Under the pieces are notes generated by a model. It was not told where the DNA came from. It saw only the letters and a list, made by a program, of their open reading frames with translations, and made no database searches. Positions 13,105-21,678 of a stretch of 64,000 bases of DNA are shown piece after piece (the first letter of the stretch is position 1; each line of letters opens with the position of its first letter). Location: positions 2,976,001-3,040,000 of the forward strand of contig NW_027331831.1 in the NCBI RefSeq assembly GCF_033568475.1. Reading direction: 5' to 3'. The translations under genes and the position numbers were made by a program. The DNA is from Henckelia pumila (taxonomy: Eukaryota > Streptophyta > Magnoliopsida > Lamiales > Gesneriaceae).

Positions 13105-13815
13105 AACATATACAAACAAAATGCAAGTCTCTCGTAAAAATACCTTACAAACAAACCCATGATCTTTGGATATCTCCGAGGGTCCCAGAAATTAAATGAT
13201 CTTTCTCTAAAGGTGAGTGTGGCTATTGGGTTTACTTTCAGCATTACCAGAAACTAACTGCTGCATATTTGAATCTAATCATTCTGTTATATATAATTTA
13301 GTATATTTAAAAACGATAGCTTCGCTTTCTTATGAAATATTTCTAGTTCTTTTTCGCCGTAGCACTACTATAGAGTTTTTTTTTTATTTATAAAAATAAC
13401 AATTTCCTGTTCAAACGAATTGGATTTTCACGTCAAGAAATGTTAGTGTACATGTTTAGGAAATTAAAACAGGGGCGAGAGTTTTTTCGCCGTAGAATAT
13501 ATATATTCATGTCAATTCAACAATACAGTAAAATTTCCAATGGCTTTAGAAAAGCGCATCTACGCTACTCCATACTTATACGATATTTACTTGTATAATA
13601 TTTATATTCGCGGATAAATTAATATTCAAACTATAAACGTCAAGCAAATGTTTAACAAATATACCACTACATGATTACTTTTAAGAATAATATTCTATGT
13701 AAATAAATAAACATAAAATCACCTTTTCCACTGTACTTGTGGCCACGACGCCAATCTTCTCCCCGGGGAGTGCAAAATCGCCGCCGCTGCTAATTTCAAG
13801 CTCAATGCTTCCCAT
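5159..13815 (-). CDS. HAK/KUP potassium transporter, copy B (complete)
   Basis: A complete KT/HAK/KUP K+ transporter of 713 codons, in the usual family range. Exons on the minus strand: 13723-13815, 7614-8100, 7135-7185, 6779-7039, 6592-6644, 6091-6460 and 5159-5985 (TAA). All junctions are GT-AG and keep frame. The 51-base exon 3 encodes [17 protein letters not shown] and restores the segment after GDGALTPA. Signatures are [11 protein letters not shown] (about residues 48-58), [27 protein letters not shown] split over exons 4 and 5, and a long C-terminal cytosolic domain. The hydrophobic spans fit the 10-12 TM fold. Exon 1 lies 5.6 kb upstream in an intron packed with transposons; its phase and the SxVEK/EYPA junction match copy A, but transcript support would be welcome. 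The exon 4 donor GT opens directly onto a (TA)n tract at 6752-6776. Affinity class is not assigned. Confidence 0.87.
7241..7548. mobile_element. MITE in intron 2 of HAK copy B
   Basis: An inverted repeat of about 310 bases lies in intron 2. The left arm starts ACTGCAATTTTGGTCCTCTA and carries CAGTTTTAGTCCTGCATG. The right arm carries the complements (GGACTAAAACTGAAATGTG, ACCAAAATCGCAAAGT). The centre has GTGTCACATCAGCGCTACAT. A second, more decayed copy with the same centre lies at about 12888-13080. No coding capacity is seen and the superfamily is undetermined. Confidence 0.6.
8429..8845. mobile_element. Short non-autonomous hAT-like element (417 bp)
   Basis: The element begins TAGCGGTGGG and ends ATACCACCCTA. 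It is flanked by 8-base direct repeats CTAGTAAT (8421-8428) and TTAGTAAT (8846-8853), which match at 7 of 8 bases. Both ends are dense in CGGTATACCG-type motifs in both orientations. Eight-base target duplications and TA(G)GGGTG-like ends are typical of hAT transposons. It sits in the large intron 1 of HAK copy B and has no open frame of note. It is related by its ends to the larger element at 9668-11788. Confidence 0.7.
8860..9360. repeat. Decayed ACCGAA/TTCGGT-rich repeat
   Basis: This stretch is rich in ACCGAA on its left side (for example ATTAAAACCGAACCC) and in TTCGGTTTATCGGTTAACC on its right side. This suggests another decayed inverted-repeat transposon of the same general type as its neighbours. 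The ends and target duplication could not be placed. The following bases to 9659 are plain AT-rich intron. Confidence 0.35.
9668..11788. mobile_element. 2.1-kb non-autonomous hAT-like composite element with exact 8-bp target duplication
   Basis: The element starts TAGGGGTGGG and ends AAAACCCCTA, giving a 7-base perfect terminal inverted repeat. It is bordered by the exact 8-base duplication CTCAAAAT at 9660-9667 and 11789-11796. The first 320 bases are CGGTATACCG-type repeats resembling the 417-bp element nearby. The rest, about 9990-11740, is a giant foldback listed separately. No transposase frame is visible, so any movement would need help from another hAT element. It lies in intron 1 of HAK copy B. 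Superfamily is inferred from the 8-bp duplication and end motif; the boundaries are seen directly. Confidence 0.78.
9990..11740. repeat. Giant foldback (arms about 700 bp) inside the hAT-like element
   Basis: The left arm from about 9990 to 10740 and the right arm from about 10945 to 11740 are inverted copies. Outer pair: GCAATTTGCACGTCCCCATG on the left matches GGACGTGCAAATTGCAAATC on the right. Further in, the pairs include TTAACTTAAATTTGGGTAG, then AAATCATCTC, then GACTTGCAGAGATCCAAACG. The loop at about 10741-10940 repeats parts of the outer arm again, so the palindrome is nested. Arms have drifted with many substitutions and small indels. The left arm alone carries a perfect 14-bp hairpin at 10016-10047. 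Confidence 0.8.
11797..12887. other. Rest of HAK B intron 1: AT-rich, likely a further inverted-repeat element
   Basis: Between about 12000 and 12440 a left segment with TTTTGGTCCTGTAATTTGGA and a right segment with ATAACGAGACCAAAAATTT form imperfect inverted arms, probably another MITE of the TTTTGGTCC type. A (TA)n run lies near 12667-12690 and (AT)n again near 12708. No coding sequence is supported. Confidence 0.4.
12888..13080. mobile_element. Decayed second copy of the intron MITE family
   Basis: The left end reads CGCAATTTTGGTTTCTTAT and the centre has GTGTCATATCAACGCTCA. The right side has AAAAAGATATCAAACTAAA followed by CTGAAATTGATC. Order and motifs match the element at 7241-7548, but it is shorter and more diverged. 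An A homopolymer of about 30 bases follows. It is noncoding and intronic. Confidence 0.5.
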
Positions 13816-13943
13816 AATGCAGTTGTTTCTAATCTCAATCTCATTTGCATGCAATAAATAAATATTATATATATATACAATACTCAATAATTTATTATGC
13901 ATGGAACTCTTATAAATGGTGAGCAACTTGCAGCCACATGTAG

Positions 13944-14430
13944 GGCCCTCAATTCTGGCCTGCCCATCAGGGCGGGTCCGGCTGGCCTAAATTGATGATG
14001 AGTTGAAAATATTTCAACTCAATTTAACTCGCAATCGTCCAACACATAAAAAATATAAAAAATTGAAAAAAAAATTAAAAATATCATGTATATAAATAAT
14101 TATAAATGATATACATAAATAATTAAATTTTCAAAATTAATCAATTAAACATAAATTATAATAAATCATATAAACAATTTAAAGCATATAATCACATATA
14201 AAACATTTCAAATATTATAAATTAAATCGTTCAAAACTTATCAATCATGCATAAAATATTTAAAATATTAATTAATATAATTTAAAAAAATGTAAAAAAA
14301 AATTGACGAGCCGGCCTGGCCTTCCCACCCGTCTTGGCCCGCATCCCAAACGGGCCGCCAAAAGCATTACTCATCCAGCCTTATTTTTTGTAATAGTGAG
14401 ACGGGTTGACCTAACAGATTAAACCCAAAT
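13944..14430. repeat. Repeat with GC-rich GGCCTGCCC / GGGCCG ends upstream of HAK copy B
   Basis: A GC-rich left block (GGCCTGCCCATCAGGGCGGG) and a GC-rich right block (GGCCTGGCCTTCCCACCCG, then AACGGGCCGCC) flank an AT-rich core. This composition is common in plant hAT-like non-autonomous elements. Terminal repeats and target duplication could not be fixed. It lies in the 5' flank of HAK copy B. Confidence 0.35.
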
Positions 14431-14636
14431 TATCGACTCTAACCACATGATAAAAAAAAATGTATGCCCACGAGCGTGATATTCATTGGATGTATGTTCG
14501 CCTCAAATTCATGGAGATCATGCATATCACAACATCCTAAAAATTAGGAGTCAGTCAGGGAGACAACCACAATCCAAATTATGATTAAATTATATTTTAT
14601 TGTAAGTAAATGGATAAAAGAATGCATGCGAGCGGT

Positions 14637-15838
14637 GTTGGTGTCTTAGTTTGTGTTCCACATCGGTTGGCTAAATAATTTGGGAGTTTTTTATAAAGAC
14701 AAGGAAAAACCTCCCCTCTTGAGCTAGCTTTTGAGGTGAGTTAGGTCCATGTCTCATTTCTTAACGTGATATCAGAAATTTGGGTCCTTTAAAAAAATTT
14801 TGGGTATTGAGATTGCTCGTTCCAAACATGGCTGTATTTGAATCAACGTAAGTATACTCTGGAGTTAAATTTTGATGTTGGTTTGTCTGGATGCAAACCA
14901 TTTGACACGCTTATGGAACAACACTTGAAATTAACCACGGCTACGTTCGATGCGATTCTTGATTCTCATTTTGTGTTGGTTGCAAATGACTCCCTTCTGC
15001 CTGACCCTTCTATATATTAGTGGTTTATTGGTCGTCTCATTTACCTCACACTTACACGGCCTGATATCTGTATGTCGTACAACATCTTAGTAAATTCATG
15101 CAAGCTCCTAAATCTTCTCACATGCATGCTGCTAAACGAGTTCTTGGTTATCTCAAGAAGTCCCCTGGTTTGGGTATTATGTTATCCACTTTTTGTGATC
15201 TGCAGTTGTATGCCTATTGTGACTCCGATTGGTCTTCTTGTCCAATAAGTCGTAAATCACTTATTGGTTACATCATCTCTCTTGGATCTTCTCCTATTTT
15301 CTGAAAAACAAAAGAAACAAAGTATTGTTTATCATTCTTTTGTCGAGGCCGAATATTGTTCCATGGCCTCTGTTGCTTGTGAAATTGTGTGGCTGCATGC
15401 ATGGTTTACTTTCTGATATGGGTCTGCACTTTGATCATCCACTGTTCTTCATTGCGACAATCAAGCTGCTCTACACATCACTGCTAATCCTAATTTATTT
15501 CACGAACGGACGAGGCACATTGACATCGATTGTCATTTTATACGAGAGAATATTCGTGAAAAAATCATGATTGTCACATCTCATATTTTTACTCGATGTC
15601 AATCAGCTGATATTCTTATCAAGTCCTTGGGTGCAAACCAACATTGTTTCTTATCTTCTAGCTTGGGATGCTTAACCTTCTTCAAGCTTGAGGGGGATGT
15701 TACACAATATATTTTCTTGTAATTAGTTAAGTAAAATTTATCATGCTTAGCTGTCAATTAGTGTTACTTTACAAGGATAAACCTCCCCTCTTGAGCTAGC
15801 TTTTAAGGTGTGTTAAATTCAAGTCTCATTTTTTAACG
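14637..15838 (+). mobile_element. Old, broken Ty1/Copia remnant with LTR-end repeats
   Basis: A decayed LTR retrotransposon of the Ty1/Copia group. Two direct repeats share AACCTCCCCTCTTGAGCTAG, near 14711 and 15780. The first is followed by a GATATCAGA segment like the tRNA-Met primer site of Copia elements. A purine-rich tract GAGGGGGATG near 15690 precedes the second LTR piece. Between them, about 14825-15660 resembles the end of reverse transcriptase and RNase H, with Copia-like text such as HAAKRVLGYLKKSPGLGI and CDSDWSSCPISRKSL. Gag, integrase and most of pol are absent, and what is left has several breaks. It looks considerably older than the element at 26 kb. Similar LTR ends occur at 56.1-56.6 kb. 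Confidence 0.75.
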
Positions 15839-16865
15839 AACGATAAGTTGGGATCTATATAAATGATAGAATTTAAATCCTTAAATATTAATCCCGGCAT
15901 CTAATTATCTACTTTTCGTGAGTTTTTTTTATTTTAATCACATGCCAGTACAATTTTTTTTATTTAGAAATATAGAAATTAATAATAAATTTGTTTATAC
16001 ACCGTCTTAATTACTTATGTTTCTTTTTCTTTTCAAATATCTTAAATATATATATAGTTCATTTTCTAAATTAGGAAGATCTTTTCTCGGTTTTTACTAA
16101 CATTTTTGTAAACTTTAGAGACCGTTTAGATTTCATAGATTTTTTTTAAAAAAATGCTTTTTTAAGCTATAATTTTGGGTTTTTGAAAAAACTTTAAATT
16201 TGACTTAAAAAGTGCTTAAATGACCATCCAAACACCTTATAAACTAAAAAACATTTTTTTAAAAAAATAAGTGCTTTTCTGGCCTGGATTTTGATACCAA
16301 ACCGGGCCTAAAGCTTGGAAAAATGAAATTTTTTTAAAATAAATTAAATTTTAATAGAATTTGAATTTTGTTTGCAAAATTTATTTTTCTAATTATTTTT
16401 AAAATCTATGTGAAAAATAAAGAAGTGGATATTATATATATTGGAAAAGGAGTACCGGATATCTTATAACACTATAAAAACACTCCTTTTTTTTTTTTGT
16501 TTGGAAGTCCACTATAAAAATACTAGAGAACGTTAGACGTGAGTGTTTTTTATTACATTTTTTTAAAATCAAAATTTTGACATATATGTTTTTGGAAAAA
16601 TTAATTTTTCAGACATATGAACAACTTGAGGAACGGTGGGGAATTTTATGACATTTCAATTTGTGGGAGACTAACTATGATGTCAGGGAACAGTTCCACA
16701 TTAAATTAACTCCATAAATACTTGGCCAGGAAAACTGGATGAGCTGGGATCATTTATCATTATTAATTACAGCAACAGATCAATAAATATGTACGGACAC
16801 ATGAATAATTCAACATTTATTCTTTTTCAATATATATAATATAGAATAAAGGTCCTCCACTCCCC
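15839..16865. other. Spacer with a possible Tourist-like MITE
   Basis: No gene is seen. A segment at about 16118-16315 begins GAGACCGTTTAGATTTCATA and ends GATACCAAACCGGGCC, with partly complementary A/T-rich arms around AAAGTGCTTAAATGACC. It resembles a Tourist-type MITE, but the flanking trinucleotides (TTA and TAA) do not match, so the call is weak. Confidence 0.35.
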
Positions 16866-16873
16866 AACTCGGA

Positions 16874-16995
16874 TCTGTCGATGCTACCCTATCCAGGTAG
16901 TGCCGGATAGGGTAGCAACGGCTCGGATTTGACCTGGGGCATTCGGGCCGTCCGATCTGGCTTCAGGGCAGTGCCCTGAAGCCAGCATCGACAGA
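16874..16995. repeat. Compact three-stem (cruciform, T-shaped) palindrome
   Basis: The outer stem is TCTGTCGATGCT (16874-16885) with AGCATCGACAGA (16984-16995), 12 of 12 paired. Inside are two perfect hairpins. One is GCTACCCTATCC (16883-16894) with GGATAGGGTAGC (16905-16916). The other is CTGGCTTCAGGGCA (16957-16970) with TGCCCTGAAGCCAG (16972-16985) around one base. It is GC-rich within AT-rich surroundings, about 350 bases beyond the stop of the phosphate transporter. It may be a small foldback transposon or a transcribed structure at the 3' end of that gene. No family is recognised. Confidence 0.85.
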
Positions 16996-17346
16996 ACCCC
17001 CAAACTCAAAAAAAACAAAAAAAAAAATAAAAAACAACTCGTGACACTTACTGATTATTATTTTATCAAGCTCTTATTAATAGGAGGATCATTATTCATT
17101 ACCAATCAAATGATTGATTCTAGGGTACATCGAATGAAATACATTTTTATGACACAGAATATTATAACCCGTTATATATTTTATCATCTAACTACAACTA
17201 TTTATGGTAATAGATTTCAAATGGTGCATCATAAAATGTCCTCAACACAAACAAAACATTCTTATGTTGCAACTGATTATCATATCCATAGCAAAGCTAA
17301 ACTTGACTTGCCGGTCACTTCTTGTATCATCTCGGATTTTGGTTAA

Positions 17347-19479
17347 TCAATAATTCCTCGAATTTTCTTCCCATTTCTCCGACGGGCTAAACGGTGGTTT
17401 CGTGGTCGTATGATCCTCGTCGCCACCGTCTCCCCCGTCCTCGCCAGAGATCTCTTCTAGTGACCTCCCCTTTGTTTCGGTCACAAGAAAAGTAAAGAAA
17501 AATCCCATCAGATTTGTGATGGCCAAGAGGATCATAGCTTTCTTGATTTTAGATATATCTCCATCTTGGGTGTAATTCTGTATCCCAAACGCGCTCACCA
17601 TTGCCCCAGCCTTGCCGGAGGCCGCGCTAAGTGCGTGGCAAGTGGACCTATATATGCGCAAACAAGAATGTATAAAAAAATAATTAATATCAGAAAAAAA
17701 TGATATAAATTAAATATCAAAATGAAATCATAAGAATTGTAAAATTGAAGCTATTTTTCCGTAGAAAAACGGTATCACGGACTTATATTTGAGACACGAG
17801 TTGACATGATCTATACTAATCGTGAAAAATGAGACATTTTCATAGATCGGATTGTAATCTGATTGGGTGACGGTGCTTTAAGAGATTTTTTGTGTGTATA
17901 CAGACATCAATTCAAACATTGAAAAGAAAGTATTGAATCACTCTTTTTATTTATTTATTTATTTATTTATTAATTATTACTAGATAGCTCGATCCAGTTT
18001 GGACAAGCCCACCTCGCATAAGCCCAGCTCGATTCACCCAGGATTTAAGGCCTTGCTTCTTGTAAAGGGCTTAGCTCGAATAGCCCAACCCATCATTTCC
18101 TGATGACTCGGTTTATATATATATATATATTTTGAAAAAATGGTAATGAAAGGTAAAGCGAAGTCAACTCACCTAACCCTTGTCGGAAAAAGCTCTGCGG
18201 GCAAGACGAAGGTTGTGCTATTCGGGCCGAAGTTCGCGAAGAAGAACGTGAGCCCATAAAGCGCTGCAAAGGCCCATTTATGTTCCGTTGTCTTCAGATA
18301 GTCGTATTTCAGGCCAATTATGAACATGAAAATCGACATCATGAAAAAGCCCACCAACTGTATGAGGAAACGCCCCACCTTTTCAATGAACGCTACCGTG
18401 AACCAGTATCCCGGGAAAGTCCCCAGCAATGCGATCACAAACATGGCACGCGATGTTTCGAACATTTCTCGGAGAGCACTGACGTCTTCAGCTTTGTTGG
18501 TGAGCCCCATGGTTGGGAAAATGTCTTTTTGCGTCAGATTTTGGCTGTAGAATGCGATGTCTAGCAGGAACCATGTCGTCGTTGTGCCGATCAGGTGTTT
18601 CCCGTGGCGTCTCACGAATTCGAATGAGAGTAAAGGGTACTCGTTTGATGCGTTGAATCGGGCTATTTTGTCGGGTTCAGCTTGGATTTCGATTTCAAGA
18701 ACTCTGCCCATGTCCGAAGCTGCTTGCTTTGCGTTCCCTTCGATTATGGCCGTGTACCGTGCTGTTTCGGGCATTTTCATACGCCAGTAGAAGGTGAGGA
18801 TTGCCGGAAGTGCGCCAATCATTAGCACAATTCGCCATACATAGTCGGCCTCTGGCTCAGTCGATAAAACATGTTCATCTTTAAATGATGGACCTCCATA
18901 ATTGTTAAGGAAGATTCTAGACAAGATCATTGATACAAGTCCAGCAAAAATGATGCCAACTCCTTGCATCGCGAACACTGCAGCAATAAACGCCCCACGT
19001 GTTTTCTTGTTCGCGTATTCAGACATGATAGTGGCGGATAACGGATAGTCCCCGCCGATCCCAAATCCAAGCCAGAATCTAAAGAAACACAGAGTTCCCA
19101 TCACAGCCTTTGGACTTGATCCAAATGATAAACCAGAACAAATGGCACAAAGGGCCATCAGAATCAAAGTGATCCCATAAACTTTTTTCCGGCCTAGCTT
19201 ATCGCCTAGGTACCCGAATACTAGTTGCCCGGATAGAGTACCGACTAGCGCAACCCCAATAACCAAGTTATTGATTGGATGTGGAAGCTTTCCGGGTTTT
19301 CCCGTGGAGGAATCATAGTAGTATAAACGTCCTAAAAGTTTAGAGACAGTGGAGATGCAAAATAGGTCGTATGCATCAGTGAAGAATCCCATTCCTGCAA
19401 TCACAATAGTGGTAATATGGTACCACTGTGTGCGTGCATTGTCAAGCGCATTAAGCACAGAGATGTTGTTTGAAGCCAT
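17347..19479 (-). CDS. PHT1-family inorganic phosphate:H+ symporter
   Basis: A high-affinity-type phosphate/H+ symporter of the plasma membrane, major facilitator superfamily, PHT1 subfamily, 535 codons as usual for PHT1. Exon 1 is 18173-19479 and exon 2 is 17347-17647, joined by a GT-AG intron in phase 2 ([14 protein letters not shown]). The ATG at 19479 gives the standard start [13 protein letters not shown]. Visible features are the FFTDAYDLF motif (32-40), LGDKLGRKK of the first cytosolic loop, the PHT1 signature [13 protein letters not shown] (142-154), a large central hydrophilic loop (about 225-295), and 12 hydrophobic spans. The C-terminus [13 protein letters not shown] is typical. 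The tail is acidic and then basic. No defect is seen. Whether it serves root uptake or internal transfer cannot be told from sequence. I found no GNATATNC (PHR1) site in the first few hundred upstream bases. Confidence 0.95.
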
Positions 19480-20015
19480 TGCTTTTGGTGTGAGGTTTGG
19501 TTTCTTGGGCTGTTTGTCTAGTTTTGGTTTGGCTTATTTATATGTACATCATATCTTGCTTTTGAAACATTGGGAAATCAAAAGTATTCCGTTTAAACCA
19601 ATGTTTTAGAACAAGAAATTGATGGATGGTTTCCTGTTTGGTATATGCTTTTGCATAGTTGAGAAATCAAGGAGATTTGGTTCCACACTTGACGATTGCA
19701 TCCAATCCATGGCCGCTCAAGAGGGCACTAAAATCTGAAAATCGTTCACGGTCCACTTCTCAATATTGAAAAATGAGATTAATATCAGAAGCGAGTGTTG
19801 TTTGTTGCTGTTTTCGGAAGATTGTTGTTCTTTGGATTCGATTATTGTCTCTATCCGATATGTTTAGGCTGTCTTTAAGTTGTCATCTAATATTTTATAT
19901 TTGCACCCGTAATATCCCCTTTATCATGCATTTATTCTTGATCTTGAGGCTAACGTCCCATACTCAATGATTTTGAGAAATATTTTAATTAATTATTTTA
20001 CGATTAAATTTAATT

Positions 20016-20375
20016 GAATTCATGGAAAAAAATTGTCTTTCTATTACTATCAATTTGCACAATTTATTCTTAAAAACAAAAATATTTGCACAATTTAAGT
20101 ACGAAAACTACAACAAAAAACCTAAGGATTATATCAACATATTTGACATCAAAATTCAAAACCTATAACTGAAGTTTAAAAAGGAGTAAGCATTTTGAAT
20201 TCATGGAAAAAATTGTCTTTCTATTACTATCAATTTGCACAATTTATTCTTAAAAACAAAAAAATTTGCACAATTTAAGTACAAAACTACAACAAAAAAC
20301 CTAAGGATTATATCAACATATTTGACATCAAAATTCAAAACCTATAACTGAAGTTTAAAAAGGAGTAAGCATTTG
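20016..20375. repeat. Tandem duplication, 181-bp unit, two copies
   Basis: Copy one (20016-20196) and copy two (20197-about 20375) both begin GAATTCATGG and end AAAGGAGTAAGCATTT. They differ by only a few single-base indels in A runs, which suggests a recent event. The unit is AT-rich and noncoding. It sits about 0.5 kb upstream of the PHT1 start. Confidence 0.9.
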
Positions 20376-20389
20376 ATTGTATATTGGTA

Positions 20390-20712
20390 TCAGAAGTAAT
20401 GATTAGTATTTAATAGTTAATATAGTATTTGATTTGATTGATTATTATAATTTATTTGATTTGATTGATTAAATTTTATATAAAAATGATAAAATATCAT
20501 TTTGTTTTTTTAACAATAAATAAAATATGAATAATATTATTTACAAGGATAATATAGTAATATAAATTCAATGATGCAATTGATGTAAAATAAATAATTA
20601 ATGATTTGATTGATGTAAATAAATAATTAATATATGGATAAATAATATGGCAAGAAAAGCGTGAGATTGAATAAGATAAATTATACATAGATTACTAAAT
20701 CATCGTATCAAA
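20390..20712. mobile_element. AT-rich MITE, family shared with 54.6 and 58.6 kb
   Basis: The segment has TATTTGATTTGATTGATTA on the left, and ATTCAATGATGCAATTGATG and TAAATAATTAATATATGGAT on the right, ending CATCGTATCAAACATA. The opposite orientation of the same motif set occurs at about 54590-55035 and 58600-58860. It is noncoding. Target duplications were not resolved. Confidence 0.5.
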
Positions 20713-21678
20713 CATATAATTTTTATATACACAAAAACTCATGTAAAATCATTTCACAAATCAATTTGTGAAAATGATCTCTAATTCAATAAACTCGATA
20801 AAAATATTATTTTTTATATACATAAGATCAGGTCGATTCGTCTCACAAATGTATATCTGTGATACTGTCTCATGAGAGACAAGGTCTTTGATAAAACTAC
20901 AAGCACATGATAATATAATCTGTCGCATCATCATTTTTATATATCACTTCATCATTTTTTGATGTCACGTCACCATTTTAATGAAAAATGCCTAAACTTG
21001 AAAAGAAGTGCAAGTTAGTGGGCTAAAACTATGAGTCGCCCGACCAATAAATAGGGAAAAAAATGAAAAAATATGTTCTCCCAAATATATATATTAAACT
21101 CCTTGCAGAAACCACTCTTTGTATATTGGCCTCGTAATTTTTACCCTCTAAAATACCCATGTATTATATGGTAAATTAACCTATTAGTTTAAAATCAAAT
21201 TTTGGTATATTTGATGCAATGTCTATTTTCTAAATACTCCTACCTCTAATGTTGATATAAATCATTACCTTTTTTCTGATATCAGTACTGCTTTTGTGGA
21301 TATGTTTTTATGTAAAATAGCCCTTAAATTAACCGTGATATTACACATCAATTTTTTTTTATATTCTTAAGTACCAATAATTTTCACAAATGTTTAATTT
21401 AGACGCGCGCAAAGTATATATTTCAACCTGTAATAAATAAATACTATACATCGATTGAAATACGTTGTTAATATATATTTTCATAATCGACCAACCTTAT
21501 CCAGCATAGTAGTTGTAATTACAAGACTTGGCCGCAGCAGCAGCAGCACATTGATAGAACTAGAAAGATTCCTACAGAATGAAGATTGCTTTGTTTCAAC
21601 ACCATTATATTCACAGTGCAAAAAAGTTTGATGCCAACATCAGATCATCCCCGTAATATGAATATCTCCATGATGGTT
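20713..21678. other. AT-rich spacer, no gene seen
   Basis: No coding region, structural RNA or repeat with defined ends was seen here. The last 150 bases before 21679 are probably the 3' UTR of the minus-strand gene to the right. Confidence 0.5.

Noticed and set aside
16866-17003. Three-stem structure as a tRNA or tRNA-like gene
   Set aside because: There is no anticodon arm, A/B box or TPsiC-like motif, and the stems are too long and perfect.
17041-17346. 101-codon plus-strand open frame next to PHT1
   Set aside because: It is antisense to the likely 3' UTR of PHT1, with no recognisable domain and AT-driven composition.
18280-18790. Plus-strand frames inside PHT1
   Set aside because: They are shadows of the conserved transporter exon on the opposite strand.
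19480-19900. PHR1-binding (GNATATNC) site upstream of PHT1
   Set aside because: ATAT cores such as in CCGATATGTT were checked but none fits the full motif.
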